Source: an uncultured Gemmata sp. (GTDB lineage Bacteria; Planctomycetota; Planctomycetia; Gemmatales; Gemmataceae). Taken from it: a stretch of DNA of 64,000 nucleotides. The notes below the pieces were generated by a model. It worked only from the letters and a program-made list of their open reading frames with translations. It was not told the origin of the DNA and made no database searches. The stretch's first letter is position 1; every line of letters begins with the position of its first letter. This document shows positions 18,194-27,427 of this stretch, one piece after another. A program made the translations under genes and the position numbers. The stretch spans positions 434,001 to 498,000 of the forward strand of contig CALDUT010000010.1 in the NCBI GenBank assembly GCA_937924775.1, read 5' to 3'.

Positions 18194-19699
18194 ATGTTCC
18201 CCTCTCCGGATCGCCGCGCCTTCCTGCAAACGACAGCGGCCGCTGGTACGGTCACCGCCCTGCTCTCCCAAATGCCGGCGGTCTCCGCCGATGAAGCCCA
18301 AGTCGGTCCCAACCTCGTCCGTTTGCACCCCGATATTGAGCCACTGGTCCAACTGATCGAAGACACGCCACGGGCCAAGGTATTGGAGGAGACCGGCCGC
18401 CGAATCCGGAAAGGACTCTCATACCGGGAGGTGTTGGCGGCCTTATTCCTTGCCGGAGTACGCAACGTCCAGCCGCGGCCCAACGTCGGCTTCAAGTTTC
18501 ACGCGGTGTTGGTTGTCAATTCCGCTCATCAGGCGGCTTTGGCCGGTCCCGATTCCGAACGCTGGTTGCCTCTCTTTTGGGCGCTTGACAATTTCAAAGC
18601 CGCGCAGGCTACCAACCTGAAGGAAAGCGGCTGGCGCATGAAGCCAGTCGATGAAACAAAGGTTCCCAACAACCCTGAGAAAGCCTGCCAAGCCTTTATC
18701 ACCGCGATGGACAACTGGGATGTGGAAGCGGCCGATAGCGCCGTCGTGGGATTGGCACGCACCCACACACCCGGCCAGATGTTCGATCTGTTTGCCCACT
18801 ATGGAACCCGGGACTTCCGCGACATTGGCCACAAAATCATCTTTGTTGCCAATGCCTTCCGCGTTCTGGAGGTGATCGGTTGGCGACATGCCGAACCGAT
18901 TCTCCGTTCACTGGCTTATGCTCTGTTGAAACACGATGGCAAAAATCCCGCCCACGAAGACCTGGAAGCCGACCGCCCCGGGCGAAGGAACGCAGAACGC
19001 ATCGCCCAGGTCCATCGTTCAGCCCGCCGTCGCGCCGAGGTGTCTCCTCGCGTCCTTCTTACCACGTTGCGAACCGCTCAGGCCGATGACATGGCGGCGG
19101 AGGTCCATGAGCTGATCACCGGTGGCGTACCGGCACGCACAGTTTGGGATGGTTTGTTCCTAGGTGCCGGCGAGTTACTCATGCGTCAGCCCGGGATCGT
19201 CGGCCTGCACACATTGACAACCCTCAACGCCATACACTATGCCTACCGCACGTGCGCCGACGCGAAGTTGCGGCATTGGCTTCTGCTGCAAGCCGCATCC
19301 TTCCTCCCGATGTTCCGCGAGGCAATGAAAGCCCGCGGCAAAATGGCGGAGAGCAAAATTGACGAATTGCAACCCCTGGAGACACCGACTTCACCAACCG
19401 TCGACGACATTTACGCCGAACTTTCCCAAGACAAGATGCGGGCCGCCCGAATGGCCCTGGGCTTGCTCAAAGCCGATGCTGCTAGTGCGAAAGCCCTCAC
19501 GGACAAGGGCCGGTACCTGATCTTCATGAAGGGAACCGACTCGCACGACTACAAATTCAGCTCCGCCGTCATGGAAGACGCCGAGTGGATCACGCCGGCT
19601 TGGCGGGATCGATTCTACGCCGCAAGCCTCTTTTGGCTCAAAGGCAGCGGAACTCCCGATTCCCCCCTTGCGAAGCGCGCCCGCGCCGCACTGACGTAA
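18194..19699 (+). CDS. Tat-exported protein of unknown function
   Basis: A 501-residue protein with a Tat-type leader (DRRAFLQTTAAAG, then a short hydrophobic stretch and VSADEA). I do not recognise the mature domain. It is helical and has many conserved-looking His residues (KFHAVLVVNSAHQAA, FAHYGTRDFRDIGHK, GLHTLTTLNAIHYAYR), with a late HDYKFSSAVMEDAEW segment, suggesting a metal- or heme-binding exported protein, but that is a guess. ATG at 18194 begins the leader; the in-frame start at 18113 overlaps the preceding gene and adds 27 residues. It follows the response regulator by 67 bases, and may share its transcript. Confidence 0.7.
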   Translation: MFPSPDRRAFLQTTAAAGTVTALLSQMPAVSADEAQVGPNLVRLHPDIEPLVQLIEDTPRAKVLEETGRRIRKGLSYREVLAALFLAGVRNVQPRPNVGFKFHAVLVVNSAHQAALAGPDSERWLPLFWALDNFKAAQATNLKESGWRMKPVDETKVPNNPEKACQAFITAMDNWDVEAADSAVVGLARTHTPGQMFDLFAHYGTRDFRDIGHKIIFVANAFRVLEVIGWRHAEPILRSLAYALLKHDGKNPAHEDLEADRPGRRNAERIAQVHRSARRRAEVSPRVLLTTLRTAQADDMAAEVHELITGGVPARTVWDGLFLGAGELLMRQPGIVGLHTLTTLNAIHYAYRTCADAKLRHWLLLQAASFLPMFREAMKARGKMAESKIDELQPLETPTSPTVDDIYAELSQDKMRAARMALGLLKADAASAKALTDKGRYLIFMKGTDSHDYKFSSAVMEDAEWITPAWRDRFYAASLFWLKGSGTPDSPLAKRARAALT

Positions 19700-19824
19700 C
19701 TATCCTTCCACAATGAATGAATCCGGTCACGCGATACTACAGTCGATACCCTGATTGGCTACCCACTCCACGGGGAAAACGGACAGGATACTCCCAATCC
19801 GTGAAAGAAATGCGACATGGCGAG

Positions 19825-19897
19825 TGCCCCCGGCAGGATTCGAACCTGCGACTCCCGGTTTAGGAAACCGGTACTCTATCCCCTGAGTTACGAGGGC
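19825..19897 (-). tRNA. tRNA-Arg (anticodon CCU)
   Basis: Read on the minus strand, the 73 bases fold as a cloverleaf. The acceptor pairs GCCCTCG with CGGGGGC (one G-U), the anticodon stem is CCGGT/ACCGG around the loop TTCCTAA (anticodon CCT in DNA), and the T arm is GCAGG-TTCGAAT-CCTGC. The discriminator is A and CCA is not encoded. It reads the rare AGG codon. Confidence 0.95.
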
Positions 19898-20177
19898 CTT
19901 ATTTGACTTCCTCCAAAATCGTCACAACTTGCAAAAAGGCATGAAAAGCAAACTATCCCAGTTTGCCTCTTATCATAAAGGTGGTTTTACAATATGGGCG
20001 ATGGTATTGCACTCGTCTTGTTTTGCCGCGTTGGTAGGGATCCACAGACCAGCCGTGCGACCCAGGGCAGTGGAAAACCGAGGTAACATTGTCTAATATG
20101 CGGAACTTTGGCTTCGTGCCAGTCAGTTAAGTTAATGTTGGAGTAATCTCTCCAGCGGTGTCTCCTGTTGCACTCAC
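19898..20177. other. Intergenic region between S1 and tRNA-Arg
   Basis: About 280 bases, AT-richer than the neighbours, with no credible coding frame. It likely contains the 3' end of the S1 transcript and the tRNA promoter, but I cannot assign either. Confidence 0.3.
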
Positions 20178-21779
20178 TTATGGATTGTTCGAGTTGATCT
20201 TGATTTCGCCCCCAATACCGCCGCGAAGGTTAGGATTGATCGGGCGATGGGCCATAGCATCCTCCGCGGCTCGCAAGGCCGCTTCGTGTTCGGCTTGTGC
20301 GGCCGCTTCTTCTGCTTCCAACTGTTCTTGAGCAATCCGTTTCAGGCTCAGCGATATCCGGCGCGACGTGGGATCAATACTAAGAACTTCGACAATGACC
20401 GGTTGCCCCTCATGCACTATGTCCCGGACCCGTCGGACGCGCTGCGGGGCCAGCTCGGAGATGTGAATCAACCCCTCGACCCCCGGTTCCAGTTCGACGA
20501 AAGCTCCAAAGTCTACAAGCCGCGTGACCTTCCCACTGATGCGGGCGCCAGGTTTCACCCGCTGGGCAAACTCCTCGATCGGGCTGACCGTCAGTTTCTT
20601 CATCGACAGACTGATCTTCCTCGTTGCATAGTCGATGCGGTTGATCAGCACCTCCACTTCTTGGCCCACTTGCACAAATTGGCTCAGATCGTTGACCCGT
20701 TGCCACGAAAACTCCGATGCTGGGATCAGACCGTCAGCCCCGCCGAGATCGACAAATGCGCCAAACGGCTTCACACTGCGGACAATCCCCCGACGAACTT
20801 GCCCTTCCTGGACGTTTTGCCAAAATTCATCCGCCTTCTGTTGTTTTTCGCGTTCCAACACCGCGCGGCGACTGACAATCAGATTCCTCTCCGCCGGGTT
20901 CACTTCCATCACCAGGACCTTCAATCGCTGATTGACGAACTGGCTGATGTCGTCGACACGGTACAGGTCGAGTTGACTGGCGGGCAGAAAACCTTTGATG
21001 CCGCTGACTTCAACCGTCAGACCAGTTTTGTTCTTGTTGGTTCCGGTCACACGGGCTTCCACAATCAACCCCGGTGTCACCTGCGACCAATCTTGCACCG
21101 GCTGCGCAGCCCCTTCGCGCGTGAGAATCAGCAGTCCATTCGCGGCATCGTAATGATCGATGTCGAATTCCACCGATTCGCCGATGACCGGTTTACGCCC
21201 TTCAAATTGTTGCAACGGAAGAACACCCTGGGTGCGTCCCCCGGGAACTTCGACGAAAACATCGTTGCCGTGAATCCTCACCACAACACCGACCCGGCGA
21301 CCGCTCGCCGCCTTCAGCGGCTGGGGGTTTTGAACGGTTTCAGCTTCAGCGACAGTCGCTTCGACATCGAAGCCGCGCATGGCCTCGGCCAGTTCAGCTT
21401 CGATTTGTGCATCGAGTTCCCGGTTGTTCGGCTTCATCGCTCCAAATGTGAGCGAGTCGAGTTGCGGTGGCGTGCCACCGGGGTTATAGGGCTTATCGCT
21501 ACGCTGGGGACGATCTGAGCGGGGAAGGCCGCGTGCGGAGCTACCACGATTCAGGCTACCACGATTCGGGCTACCAAACGTACGACCCGGCAAAGGTGGC
21601 CGCGGTGGTTGGCTAGGCGTGCGAGCCGGGGCGGCCGAGAGAGCCGTGGGAGCCACCGATGGGGTGGCAGCAGCGGGGGATTCCGCCGCGGGGGCCGGTG
21701 CGGGGGCGGCTTCCGCCGGGTGAGTCGCTGGGGGACTGGTGGCGGGGGCTGGTTCTGCTGGTGAATTTTCGGTCGTCAT
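20178..21779 (-). CDS. rpsA: Ribosomal protein S1-like protein, four S1 domains
   Basis: A 533-residue RNA-binding protein. Four S1 (OB-fold) repeats run from about residue 160 to 485; the best are RRGIVRSVKPFGAFVDLGGADG and the last, with GKVTRLVDFGAFVELEPGVEG followed by LIHISEL. The first 110 residues are Ala/Pro rich and low complexity (many PAPAP-like runs), then Arg/Ser/Gly rich, which is not part of S1 folds. S1 brings mRNA to the 30S subunit; with four rather than six S1 repeats this is the shorter, non-enterobacterial form. The ATG at 21779 is the only start. The gene is divergent from the flippase-like gene. Confidence 0.85.
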   Translation of the reverse strand: MTTENSPAEPAPATSPPATHPAEAAPAPAPAAESPAAATPSVAPTALSAAPARTPSQPPRPPLPGRTFGSPNRGSLNRGSSARGLPRSDRPQRSDKPYNPGGTPPQLDSLTFGAMKPNNRELDAQIEAELAEAMRGFDVEATVAEAETVQNPQPLKAASGRRVGVVVRIHGNDVFVEVPGGRTQGVLPLQQFEGRKPVIGESVEFDIDHYDAANGLLILTREGAAQPVQDWSQVTPGLIVEARVTGTNKNKTGLTVEVSGIKGFLPASQLDLYRVDDISQFVNQRLKVLVMEVNPAERNLIVSRRAVLEREKQQKADEFWQNVQEGQVRRGIVRSVKPFGAFVDLGGADGLIPASEFSWQRVNDLSQFVQVGQEVEVLINRIDYATRKISLSMKKLTVSPIEEFAQRVKPGARISGKVTRLVDFGAFVELEPGVEGLIHISELAPQRVRRVRDIVHEGQPVIVEVLSIDPTSRRISLSLKRIAQEQLEAEEAAAQAEHEAALRAAEDAMAHRPINPNLRGGIGGEIKINSNNP

Positions 21780-21887
21780 TCGTTTCCATCCTCAATTCCT
21801 TGTAATTGAAGTTACGACATGCGAACTAGCCTGACAACGCGGGTCTTGTTGCTCGCCAAGAGATTGCGGAATCGTAAAATACCGTGC

Positions 21888-22898
21888 ATGTCACAACACG
21901 GGTCGCGGAAGAAATGGCTGTGGGCCGTTGAAATTATACTCGCAGCGGTGATCGTTGTCGCGGTGGGGTGGAACTTTCGTAACATCCTTAAAGGGCTCGA
22001 TCCGGCCGAATTGCCGCTGCAAGTCCGGTGGCAATGGCTGTTACCCGCGGGATTTCTCTATTTGTTAGCTCACCTGTGTTGGTCCACGTTCTGGGTGCGA
22101 TTGCTGCACAGCCAGGGTGTGCCCGTCTCATGGTTTGTGGGTTTGCGGACGTACTACATCAGCCAATTTGGAAAATATGTTCCGGGGAAGTTCCTCGTAC
22201 CGCTGATGCGTATTGGCATGCTTCGCCCCCACGGTGGCCATCCGATTCCGGTGGCTGTTACTGCGGTGTACGAAACCCTCACCAGTATGGCGTCCGGAGC
22301 ACTTCTGGCTGTAGTATTTCTGCCGGCGTTGGGCGTGCTACCGGTGGAAATTTCCGGCAACGTGATTGTCCTTGTGGCTGTGGCCGCGGTCCCGCTCGGG
22401 TTGGGGCTGTTGAATAAAGTGGCAGCGCGGATCGCGAAAAAACGCCGGTCGCCAGGGGCACGCCCCCTGCCCTCCCCTTCGATTGTTCTTCTGGCTCAGG
22501 GTTTAATCCATGGAGCGTGCGGTTATGGGTTTCTCGCACTAAGCCTAGGGCTGACCATCCATGCCTTGTTACCGAATACCCATGAATGGAGCGGCGAAGT
22601 GTTGGCCGTGGATCTGGCAGCGGTGGCGTTATCGTATGTAGCCGGGTTTGTAATCGCGGTCGCGCCGGGGGGGCTGGGTGCCCGCGAAATCGCTTTGAAA
22701 CTGGCTCTCACTCCGCAATTCACTACGGTATTCGGACAACAAGCCGCGGCATTAGCGGTTATTGTCGCCCTGACGCTGCGCTTAACATGGACGATTGCGG
22801 AAGTGCTCGTGGGATTGCTGCTCTACCTGAAGAAACCGGCGATTGGTCCATCCCACCCCGCTGCTCACCGCTTGCATTCCGAGGCGATCCATGCTTGA
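21888..22898 (+). CDS. Flippase-like polytopic membrane protein (LPG synthase TM / UPF0104)
   Basis: A ~336-residue integral membrane protein with about eight hydrophobic helices. The motif YYISQFGKYVPGKF is the signature of the UPF0104/lysylphosphatidylglycerol-synthase membrane family (the usual form is 'Q..NYLPG..G'), and VAPGGLGAREIA is its second conserved loop. Members often sit next to GT2 glycosyltransferases and are thought to move lipid-linked intermediates across the membrane. Here the gene overlaps such a glycosyltransferase by eight bases (ATGCTTGA), which supports joint function. An ATG at 21819 would add a basic 23-residue N-terminus; neither start has a strong ribosome site. 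Confidence 0.8.
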   Translation: MSQHGSRKKWLWAVEIILAAVIVVAVGWNFRNILKGLDPAELPLQVRWQWLLPAGFLYLLAHLCWSTFWVRLLHSQGVPVSWFVGLRTYYISQFGKYVPGKFLVPLMRIGMLRPHGGHPIPVAVTAVYETLTSMASGALLAVVFLPALGVLPVEISGNVIVLVAVAAVPLGLGLLNKVAARIAKKRRSPGARPLPSPSIVLLAQGLIHGACGYGFLALSLGLTIHALLPNTHEWSGEVLAVDLAAVALSYVAGFVIAVAPGGLGAREIALKLALTPQFTTVFGQQAAALAVIVALTLRLTWTIAEVLVGLLLYLKKPAIGPSHPAAHRLHSEAIHA

Positions 22899-23865
22899 TT
22901 CGGTCGCGGACACACCGTTTTTGTCGCTTGTGATTCCGGTGTACAACGAACGGGATAGCCTCAGTCGGTTACATGCGGAAATTGCCGAAGTGGCCGCGCA
23001 ATGGCCGTGGCGAATGGAAATCCTCTTCGTTGATGACGGCAGCCAGGACGAATCGTGGAAAGTGATTCGCGAATTGGCCAGTCGCGACGAGCGTGTGCGG
23101 GGGATCAAGTTTCGCCGCAACTTCGGGAAGGCCGCGGCGTTGGCAGCAGGGTTTTCCGCCGTTCGTGGCCAGATTGTGATCACCATGGATGCTGACTTGC
23201 AGGATGATCCCCACGAAATCCCGAATTTTCTCGCAAAACTCGACGAAGGTTACGATGTCGTTAGCGGCTGGAAAAAGATACGCTATGATCCCTGGCATAA
23301 AGTCTTTCCCAGCCGAGTTTTCAATAAATTGCTCAGTTTGCTAACGGGCGTTCACTTGCATGATCACAACTGCGGAATGAAAGCCTACCGTGTCGAAGCC
23401 TTACGCGAACTCCATTTGTATGGCGAAATGCATCGCTTCGTACCGGTCCTGGCTTTTGCCCGGGGTTTCCGCGTGGGTGAGTTAGTGATTCATCACCGCC
23501 CACGCCAGTTTGGCCATTCGAAATACGGGTGGAAGCGATTCATCAAAGGTGGATTGGATGTCATTACTGTGCGTTTGTTGACGGGCTTCACCCGCCGGCC
23601 CCAGCATTTCCTCGGGGCGTGGGGGTTGGGCTTCCTCGCCGCGGGGGTATTCAGTTTCCTGATCTTAGTGCTGAACCTCATGGTGCGACTGATCGACGCC
23701 GAGGCCGGAGCGGGTGTCGCCACGCAGTTGGCCTTGCTAATCATCGTGGTTGGGTTGATGCTGCTGGGAGCCCAGTGTTTGCTCGCCGGCTTGATCGCGG
23801 AGATGACGGTAGCCCGCAAGTGGCTCGCCAATGAACCATTCAGCATCGCCGAAACCATCCGCTAG
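22891..23865 (+). CDS. GT2 glycosyltransferase, dolichyl/polyprenyl-phosphate sugar synthase-like
   Basis: A 324-residue membrane-tethered glycosyltransferase of the DPM1/GtrB/ArnC type, which loads a sugar on polyprenyl phosphate. The catalytic domain has SLVIPVYNERDSL, LFVDDGSQDESW, the metal-binding TMDADLQDDPHEI and the GMKAYR segment; VIHHRPRQFGHSKYGWKRF is the usual late motif with the acceptor-binding loop. Two C-terminal TM helices (about residues 245-310) anchor it. The start ATG overlaps the flippase-like stop by eight bases. The next gene is a polytopic protein that could be the GT-C partner using the lipid-linked sugar. Confidence 0.9.
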   Translation: MLDSVADTPFLSLVIPVYNERDSLSRLHAEIAEVAAQWPWRMEILFVDDGSQDESWKVIRELASRDERVRGIKFRRNFGKAAALAAGFSAVRGQIVITMDADLQDDPHEIPNFLAKLDEGYDVVSGWKKIRYDPWHKVFPSRVFNKLLSLLTGVHLHDHNCGMKAYRVEALRELHLYGEMHRFVPVLAFARGFRVGELVIHHRPRQFGHSKYGWKRFIKGGLDVITVRLLTGFTRRPQHFLGAWGLGFLAAGVFSFLILVLNLMVRLIDAEAGAGVATQLALLIIVVGLMLLGAQCLLAGLIAEMTVARKWLANEPFSIAETIR

Positions 23866-23947
23866 TCACACTGGCGGTAAACCATCCGCCACGCCAGCCT
23901 ACGTTGATGCTTATGGACTGCCTGAGTTCCCCAACTGACTGAATCTC

Positions 23948-25453
23948 ATGGCTGCTGAAGCTTCGGACTTGCGACATTCCGCGTTCTTGTTACTCATCGC
24001 GATAGCTGTAGGCATCGCCGCGGCCAAGACTGTCGGCGCGGAAAATGTTTACGAACCCAGCCGATACAAACCGCCTGGCCCCGGCGGTTACGGCTACGAA
24101 ACCCAGCGCGAATGGCCATCGACTCGCCCTGAACCAACGCCGATGTTCAGCTCCAACGACAAATCACGCTGGGCTACAGTTCGGGCCTTGGTACACGACA
24201 AAACTTACGTCATCGGAAAACGGACCTATCCCGATCCTAACAATCGCAAGAAGTATGTCGATGAAGGGATTATTTGGGAACCCGATTACCGTAGCCTCGA
24301 TATTGTGTTGAATCCCCAGACCAACGAGTTTTACTCCAGCAAACCACCACTGATGGCCACTTTGGTGGCCGGGGAATATTGGCTGCTCCGACAAGCGCTG
24401 GGTTGGGATATCGTTCGTGATCGGTGGTTGGTCATTCCCACGATCATTTTGACGTGGAATGTGCTTCCGCTGGCTGTGTACCTGCTGTTGCTCAGCCGGC
24501 TGATTGATGTTATCGGGAAAACCGATTACGGAAAGTTATTGGCTTTCTCCACCGCGGCGGTGGGAACGTTCGTCCTCACTTTTTCCCATACGCTCAACAA
24601 CCACTTACCTGCAGCGTATTGTGTGTTGTTTGCGAGCTATCCCTTGCTGAAGGCGATTCTCGCCAACCGCGACATGCAGCCGTGGGAATACGGTATCTGT
24701 GGCTTTTTTGCCGCGTTCGCGGCCACTTTCGAACTACCCGCGACAGCGTTTCTAGTCGCCGTGGGTCTGCCGTTATTGGTCGCCCGAACGCGGAATACGC
24801 TGCTGTACTTTCTCCCGGCGGCACTGATTCCCATCGCCGCCCTCTTCACCTGCAATTACTTCGCGTTGGGGCGGCTTTTGCCTGCCTATAGCGAGTTCGG
24901 TGGCCCATGGTATAACTTCGAAGGCAGCCATTGGGCCAAACGTGGAACTCCGGCGGCCCGTGGTATCGACTTCAACGATGAACCAACTTCGATCTATGCC
25001 CTGCACCTCACCTTGGGCCACCACGGCTGGTTCAGCCTCACCCCGGTGTGGCTGCTGGCGATGGTTGGGCTGATCGCTTGGGGAATTCACAGTGCCCCAA
25101 CTGTCCGCGGGCTTATCAGCAAACCCAAAGCCAGCGGTTGGACGATCGAAATGTTCTTCGCCATGACACTGGTGGTTTCGACCACGGTCTTTGTGTTTTA
25201 CCTCACCCGCACGCAAAGCTACAACTATGGCGGTAACACCAGCGGGCCGCGATGGCTCTTCTGGCTCACACCCCTGTGGATCCTCGCGATTCCCCCCGTG
25301 GCCGACCGACTGGCCCGCACCGCGACGGGGCGATTCCTCGGTGCGGTGCTGCTGGCAGCCAGCGTCCTGAGCGTTTTTTACCCCGCGTGGAACCCATGGC
25401 GTAATCCGTGGATTCTGCAACTCATGGAATTCATTGGCTGGTTGCGCTATTGA
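23948..25453 (+). CDS. Polytopic membrane protein, possible GT-C glycosyltransferase
   Basis: A 501-residue membrane protein. One N-terminal helix is followed by a ~110-residue extracytoplasmic loop, then about nine more helices. FYSSKPPLMATLVAGEYWL resembles the SKPPL loop motif of GT-C enzymes such as ArnT and PMT, which use polyprenyl-phosphate sugars outside the membrane. A further loop contains YSEFGGPWYNFEGSHWAKRG and a GHHGWFSLTPV segment. The acidic catalytic DD/DE of the first loop is not obvious, so the class is unproven. It starts 82 bases after the GT2 gene, in an apparent lipid-linked sugar operon with it and the flippase-like gene. Confidence 0.6.
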   Translation: MAAEASDLRHSAFLLLIAIAVGIAAAKTVGAENVYEPSRYKPPGPGGYGYETQREWPSTRPEPTPMFSSNDKSRWATVRALVHDKTYVIGKRTYPDPNNRKKYVDEGIIWEPDYRSLDIVLNPQTNEFYSSKPPLMATLVAGEYWLLRQALGWDIVRDRWLVIPTIILTWNVLPLAVYLLLLSRLIDVIGKTDYGKLLAFSTAAVGTFVLTFSHTLNNHLPAAYCVLFASYPLLKAILANRDMQPWEYGICGFFAAFAATFELPATAFLVAVGLPLLVARTRNTLLYFLPAALIPIAALFTCNYFALGRLLPAYSEFGGPWYNFEGSHWAKRGTPAARGIDFNDEPTSIYALHLTLGHHGWFSLTPVWLLAMVGLIAWGIHSAPTVRGLISKPKASGWTIEMFFAMTLVVSTTVFVFYLTRTQSYNYGGNTSGPRWLFWLTPLWILAIPPVADRLARTATGRFLGAVLLAASVLSVFYPAWNPWRNPWILQLMEFIGWLRY

Positions 25454-25953
25454 CACGGCAACGAATGACCGACGCTATTTCAGAAGGCGACAGTGTGGTC
25501 ACCGTTGGCGTGAGCGTATTACTGTCAAAGGTCAAAGCCTCTGCCCCGGTGGAGGGAGGGTTGGATCGGCTGTGGGGACGACTGCGGCCGCGGCGCTTTT
25601 GTTGAAAAATGTTCCACGTGGAACGTCGGCGAACGTTAGAATGTCGAATTGAAAAGTCTGCATTTTCCTGAGGAAATACGGTTTTCCGCTATCGATGAAC
25701 AGTTTTTGAACACTTTCATCCAAACAAATAACTAGACAAAATTAGACATAGTTGATCCTCATAATTATCCATTTGTGTACATAAATAGCCCATCTGGGGT
25801 AAGCTCGGCCCGGGCGTTTTAAACCGTCACGATCTATCGCGGAATTCTGCAATCCGCCTCAAGTTCAGCAATCCGATTGTCCGATGAACAGAGACAAGGC
25901 GATTTTGCGGGTTTTCGGGGAGCCTCAAGTCGTCTCCGCGAGGGGGGGTCGCC
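25454..25953. other. 500-base intergenic region, AT-rich, with a parS-like palindrome
   Basis: The first part could encode a 46-residue peptide (ATG 25465 to stop 25605), but I see no ribosome site and do not call it. From about 25625 to 25800 the sequence is markedly AT-rich compared with the surroundings. It contains one near DnaA box (TTATCCATT, 25765-25773). The 3' end holds the GAGGGGGGG ribosome site of the next gene. No RNA gene is evident. Confidence 0.4.
25610..25625. promoter_or_regulatory. parS-like 16-base palindrome
   Basis: TGTTCCACGTGGAACG matches 15 of 16 bases of the ParB-binding parS of Pseudomonas putida (TGTTCCACGTGGAACA) and keeps the CACGTG core. The element is intergenic, not coding. 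No parA or parB is near. A chance palindrome or another CACGTG-binding regulator remains possible. Confidence 0.55.
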
Positions 25954-27396
25954 ATGAGCGATACGCGGAAACTTTTGGAACGAATTGCGGCATTTCGCCG
26001 GCGTTTGGAAGCCACACCACAATTGATCCCAGAGGCAATCCCGGTCGATTCCACCCGTGATTTGCCCGCTGAGGTGGAAGCCTTCCGACAATCCCTCCGA
26101 AATTTGGTCGGTTGCCATACCGTGGTGGAGGAAGGTCCACTGCCACCGTTGACTGATCGCGCCCGCCAACTGTTAGCCAGGGCGAAAGAATTGCTCGATC
26201 GTCAGCGGAATTTGGCCAGCGATCCGCACTTCAGCGGTGTGATGACACAGGATACGCCCGACGTTCTCGTGAAACACCACCGGGAAACCGTAGCTCTGCT
26301 GGAATCGGTTGTTCGCCAAGCGCAGGCCTTTCCGAATTCGCCGAGCGAACAGGTACGCTTATGCGAAGGGATGGAAACGACCCTGGCCGTTGTGCAAACG
26401 CGGCAAGAAGTGCAAGAACGCACACTGGTCCAGCGTAAGCTGCAAGCGGATCGGATCGACCGGTTAGCGAATTTCTTCACGGCCCTTCACATGAATCTTC
26501 CGGCCACCTTGCAAACCGTGGCTCAGTTGGCCGAAGAGCTACTGGAAGACGCCCGCCAAGGCCAACCGCTCCGCTTGGCCGATGTGGAAGTGACCTCGAC
26601 TCATGCTCATGCCGATGCCCCGGGTTTTCCCGCTCCGGCACGGTTTATTGCGGCTCATGCGATCAATGCTGCTCAAGTGGTCGCCCGGGTTGTCCCCTAC
26701 GACTATGAGTGGGCCGGCCGTCCCCTGCTACCGGTGTTTACGGCACTGCTGATGGATTGTGGTATGCTCGCGGTGAATGTCGCCGTTTTGGCAAAAACTG
26801 AGCCGCTGGGCACTGATGAACGCCGGCTGTTGGAAGCCCATCCCAAATACGGGGCGGAACTTCTGCTGTGGCGGTTTCCGAAAATCGCAGGGCCATTGGC
26901 CGCCGGGGTTGCTAGTCATCATGAACGAGCCGATGGCACCGGCTATCCGAACGGGCTTCGCCACGCCGACATCCCCAGCCTGGGTCGATTATTGCGTGTT
27001 TGCGATTTGTACACGGCCCTCCGCGAAAACCGACCATATCGTCCGGCTATGGACTCGCGCGCTGCACTGACCGAAGTTTTACTCATGGCCGAGCGCGGCG
27101 ACATTGATAGCGATTTCGCAGAATATTTACTCCATTTGACGTTCTATCCAGTCGGCACGATTGTTGAACTGCTCGATGGTCGGGTTGGTCGCGTTGTGGC
27201 CCATCACGGTCATCGGCTGGATCCCCGGACCCCGGCACGGCCGGTCGTGGCAGTCTTGGCCGATGCGGAAGGCCGCTTGCTGCCGCACCCGGAGTATCTC
27301 GACTTGTCGAATACCCAACGCGGTGGCATACTGCGCGGACTGTCTGCGGAGCGAGCCCGCGAACTCTTGGGCAGCCGTTATCCCGATTGGGTCTGA
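25954..27396 (+). CDS. Degenerate HD-GYP-like signalling protein
   Basis: A 480-residue cytoplasmic protein. Residues 1-200 are helical with no recognised domain. Residues ~230-400 follow an HD-GYP phosphodiesterase: an initial His235 in AHAINAAQVV, EAHPKYGAELL, then HHERADGTGYPNGL (322-335), which keeps the family's HHExxDGxGYP. The central HD dyad is replaced: the equivalent of LLHDIGK reads LLMDCGM (266-271), so His and Lys are lost. HD-GYP enzymes hydrolyse cyclic-di-GMP; here the loss of a metal ligand suggests a sensor or an inactive enzyme. A C-terminal segment (400-480) may be a PilZ-like or small beta domain. The start has GGGGGGG upstream. The downstream protease lies 31 bases away. 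Confidence 0.75.
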   Translation: MSDTRKLLERIAAFRRRLEATPQLIPEAIPVDSTRDLPAEVEAFRQSLRNLVGCHTVVEEGPLPPLTDRARQLLARAKELLDRQRNLASDPHFSGVMTQDTPDVLVKHHRETVALLESVVRQAQAFPNSPSEQVRLCEGMETTLAVVQTRQEVQERTLVQRKLQADRIDRLANFFTALHMNLPATLQTVAQLAEELLEDARQGQPLRLADVEVTSTHAHADAPGFPAPARFIAAHAINAAQVVARVVPYDYEWAGRPLLPVFTALLMDCGMLAVNVAVLAKTEPLGTDERRLLEAHPKYGAELLLWRFPKIAGPLAAGVASHHERADGTGYPNGLRHADIPSLGRLLRVCDLYTALRENRPYRPAMDSRAALTEVLLMAERGDIDSDFAEYLLHLTFYPVGTIVELLDGRVGRVVAHHGHRLDPRTPARPVVAVLADAEGRLLPHPEYLDLSNTQRGGILRGLSAERARELLGSRYPDWV

Positions 27397-27427
27397 TGCT
27401 TCGCCCCAACCGGCCAAGTACGAAGTC

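Noticed and set aside
20247-21518. A 423-codon open frame antisense to S1
   Set aside because: It is the mirror of a high-GC gene with strong family motifs; the antisense product has no recognisable domain or ribosome site.
25465-25605. A 46-codon ORF after the polytopic membrane gene
   Set aside because: No ribosome site, no recognisable motif; could be chance in GC-rich sequence.
25640-25800. Possible replication origin in the AT-rich stretch
   Set aside because: Only one near DnaA box and no dnaA, dnaN or gidA nearby; kept only as context for the parS-like site.
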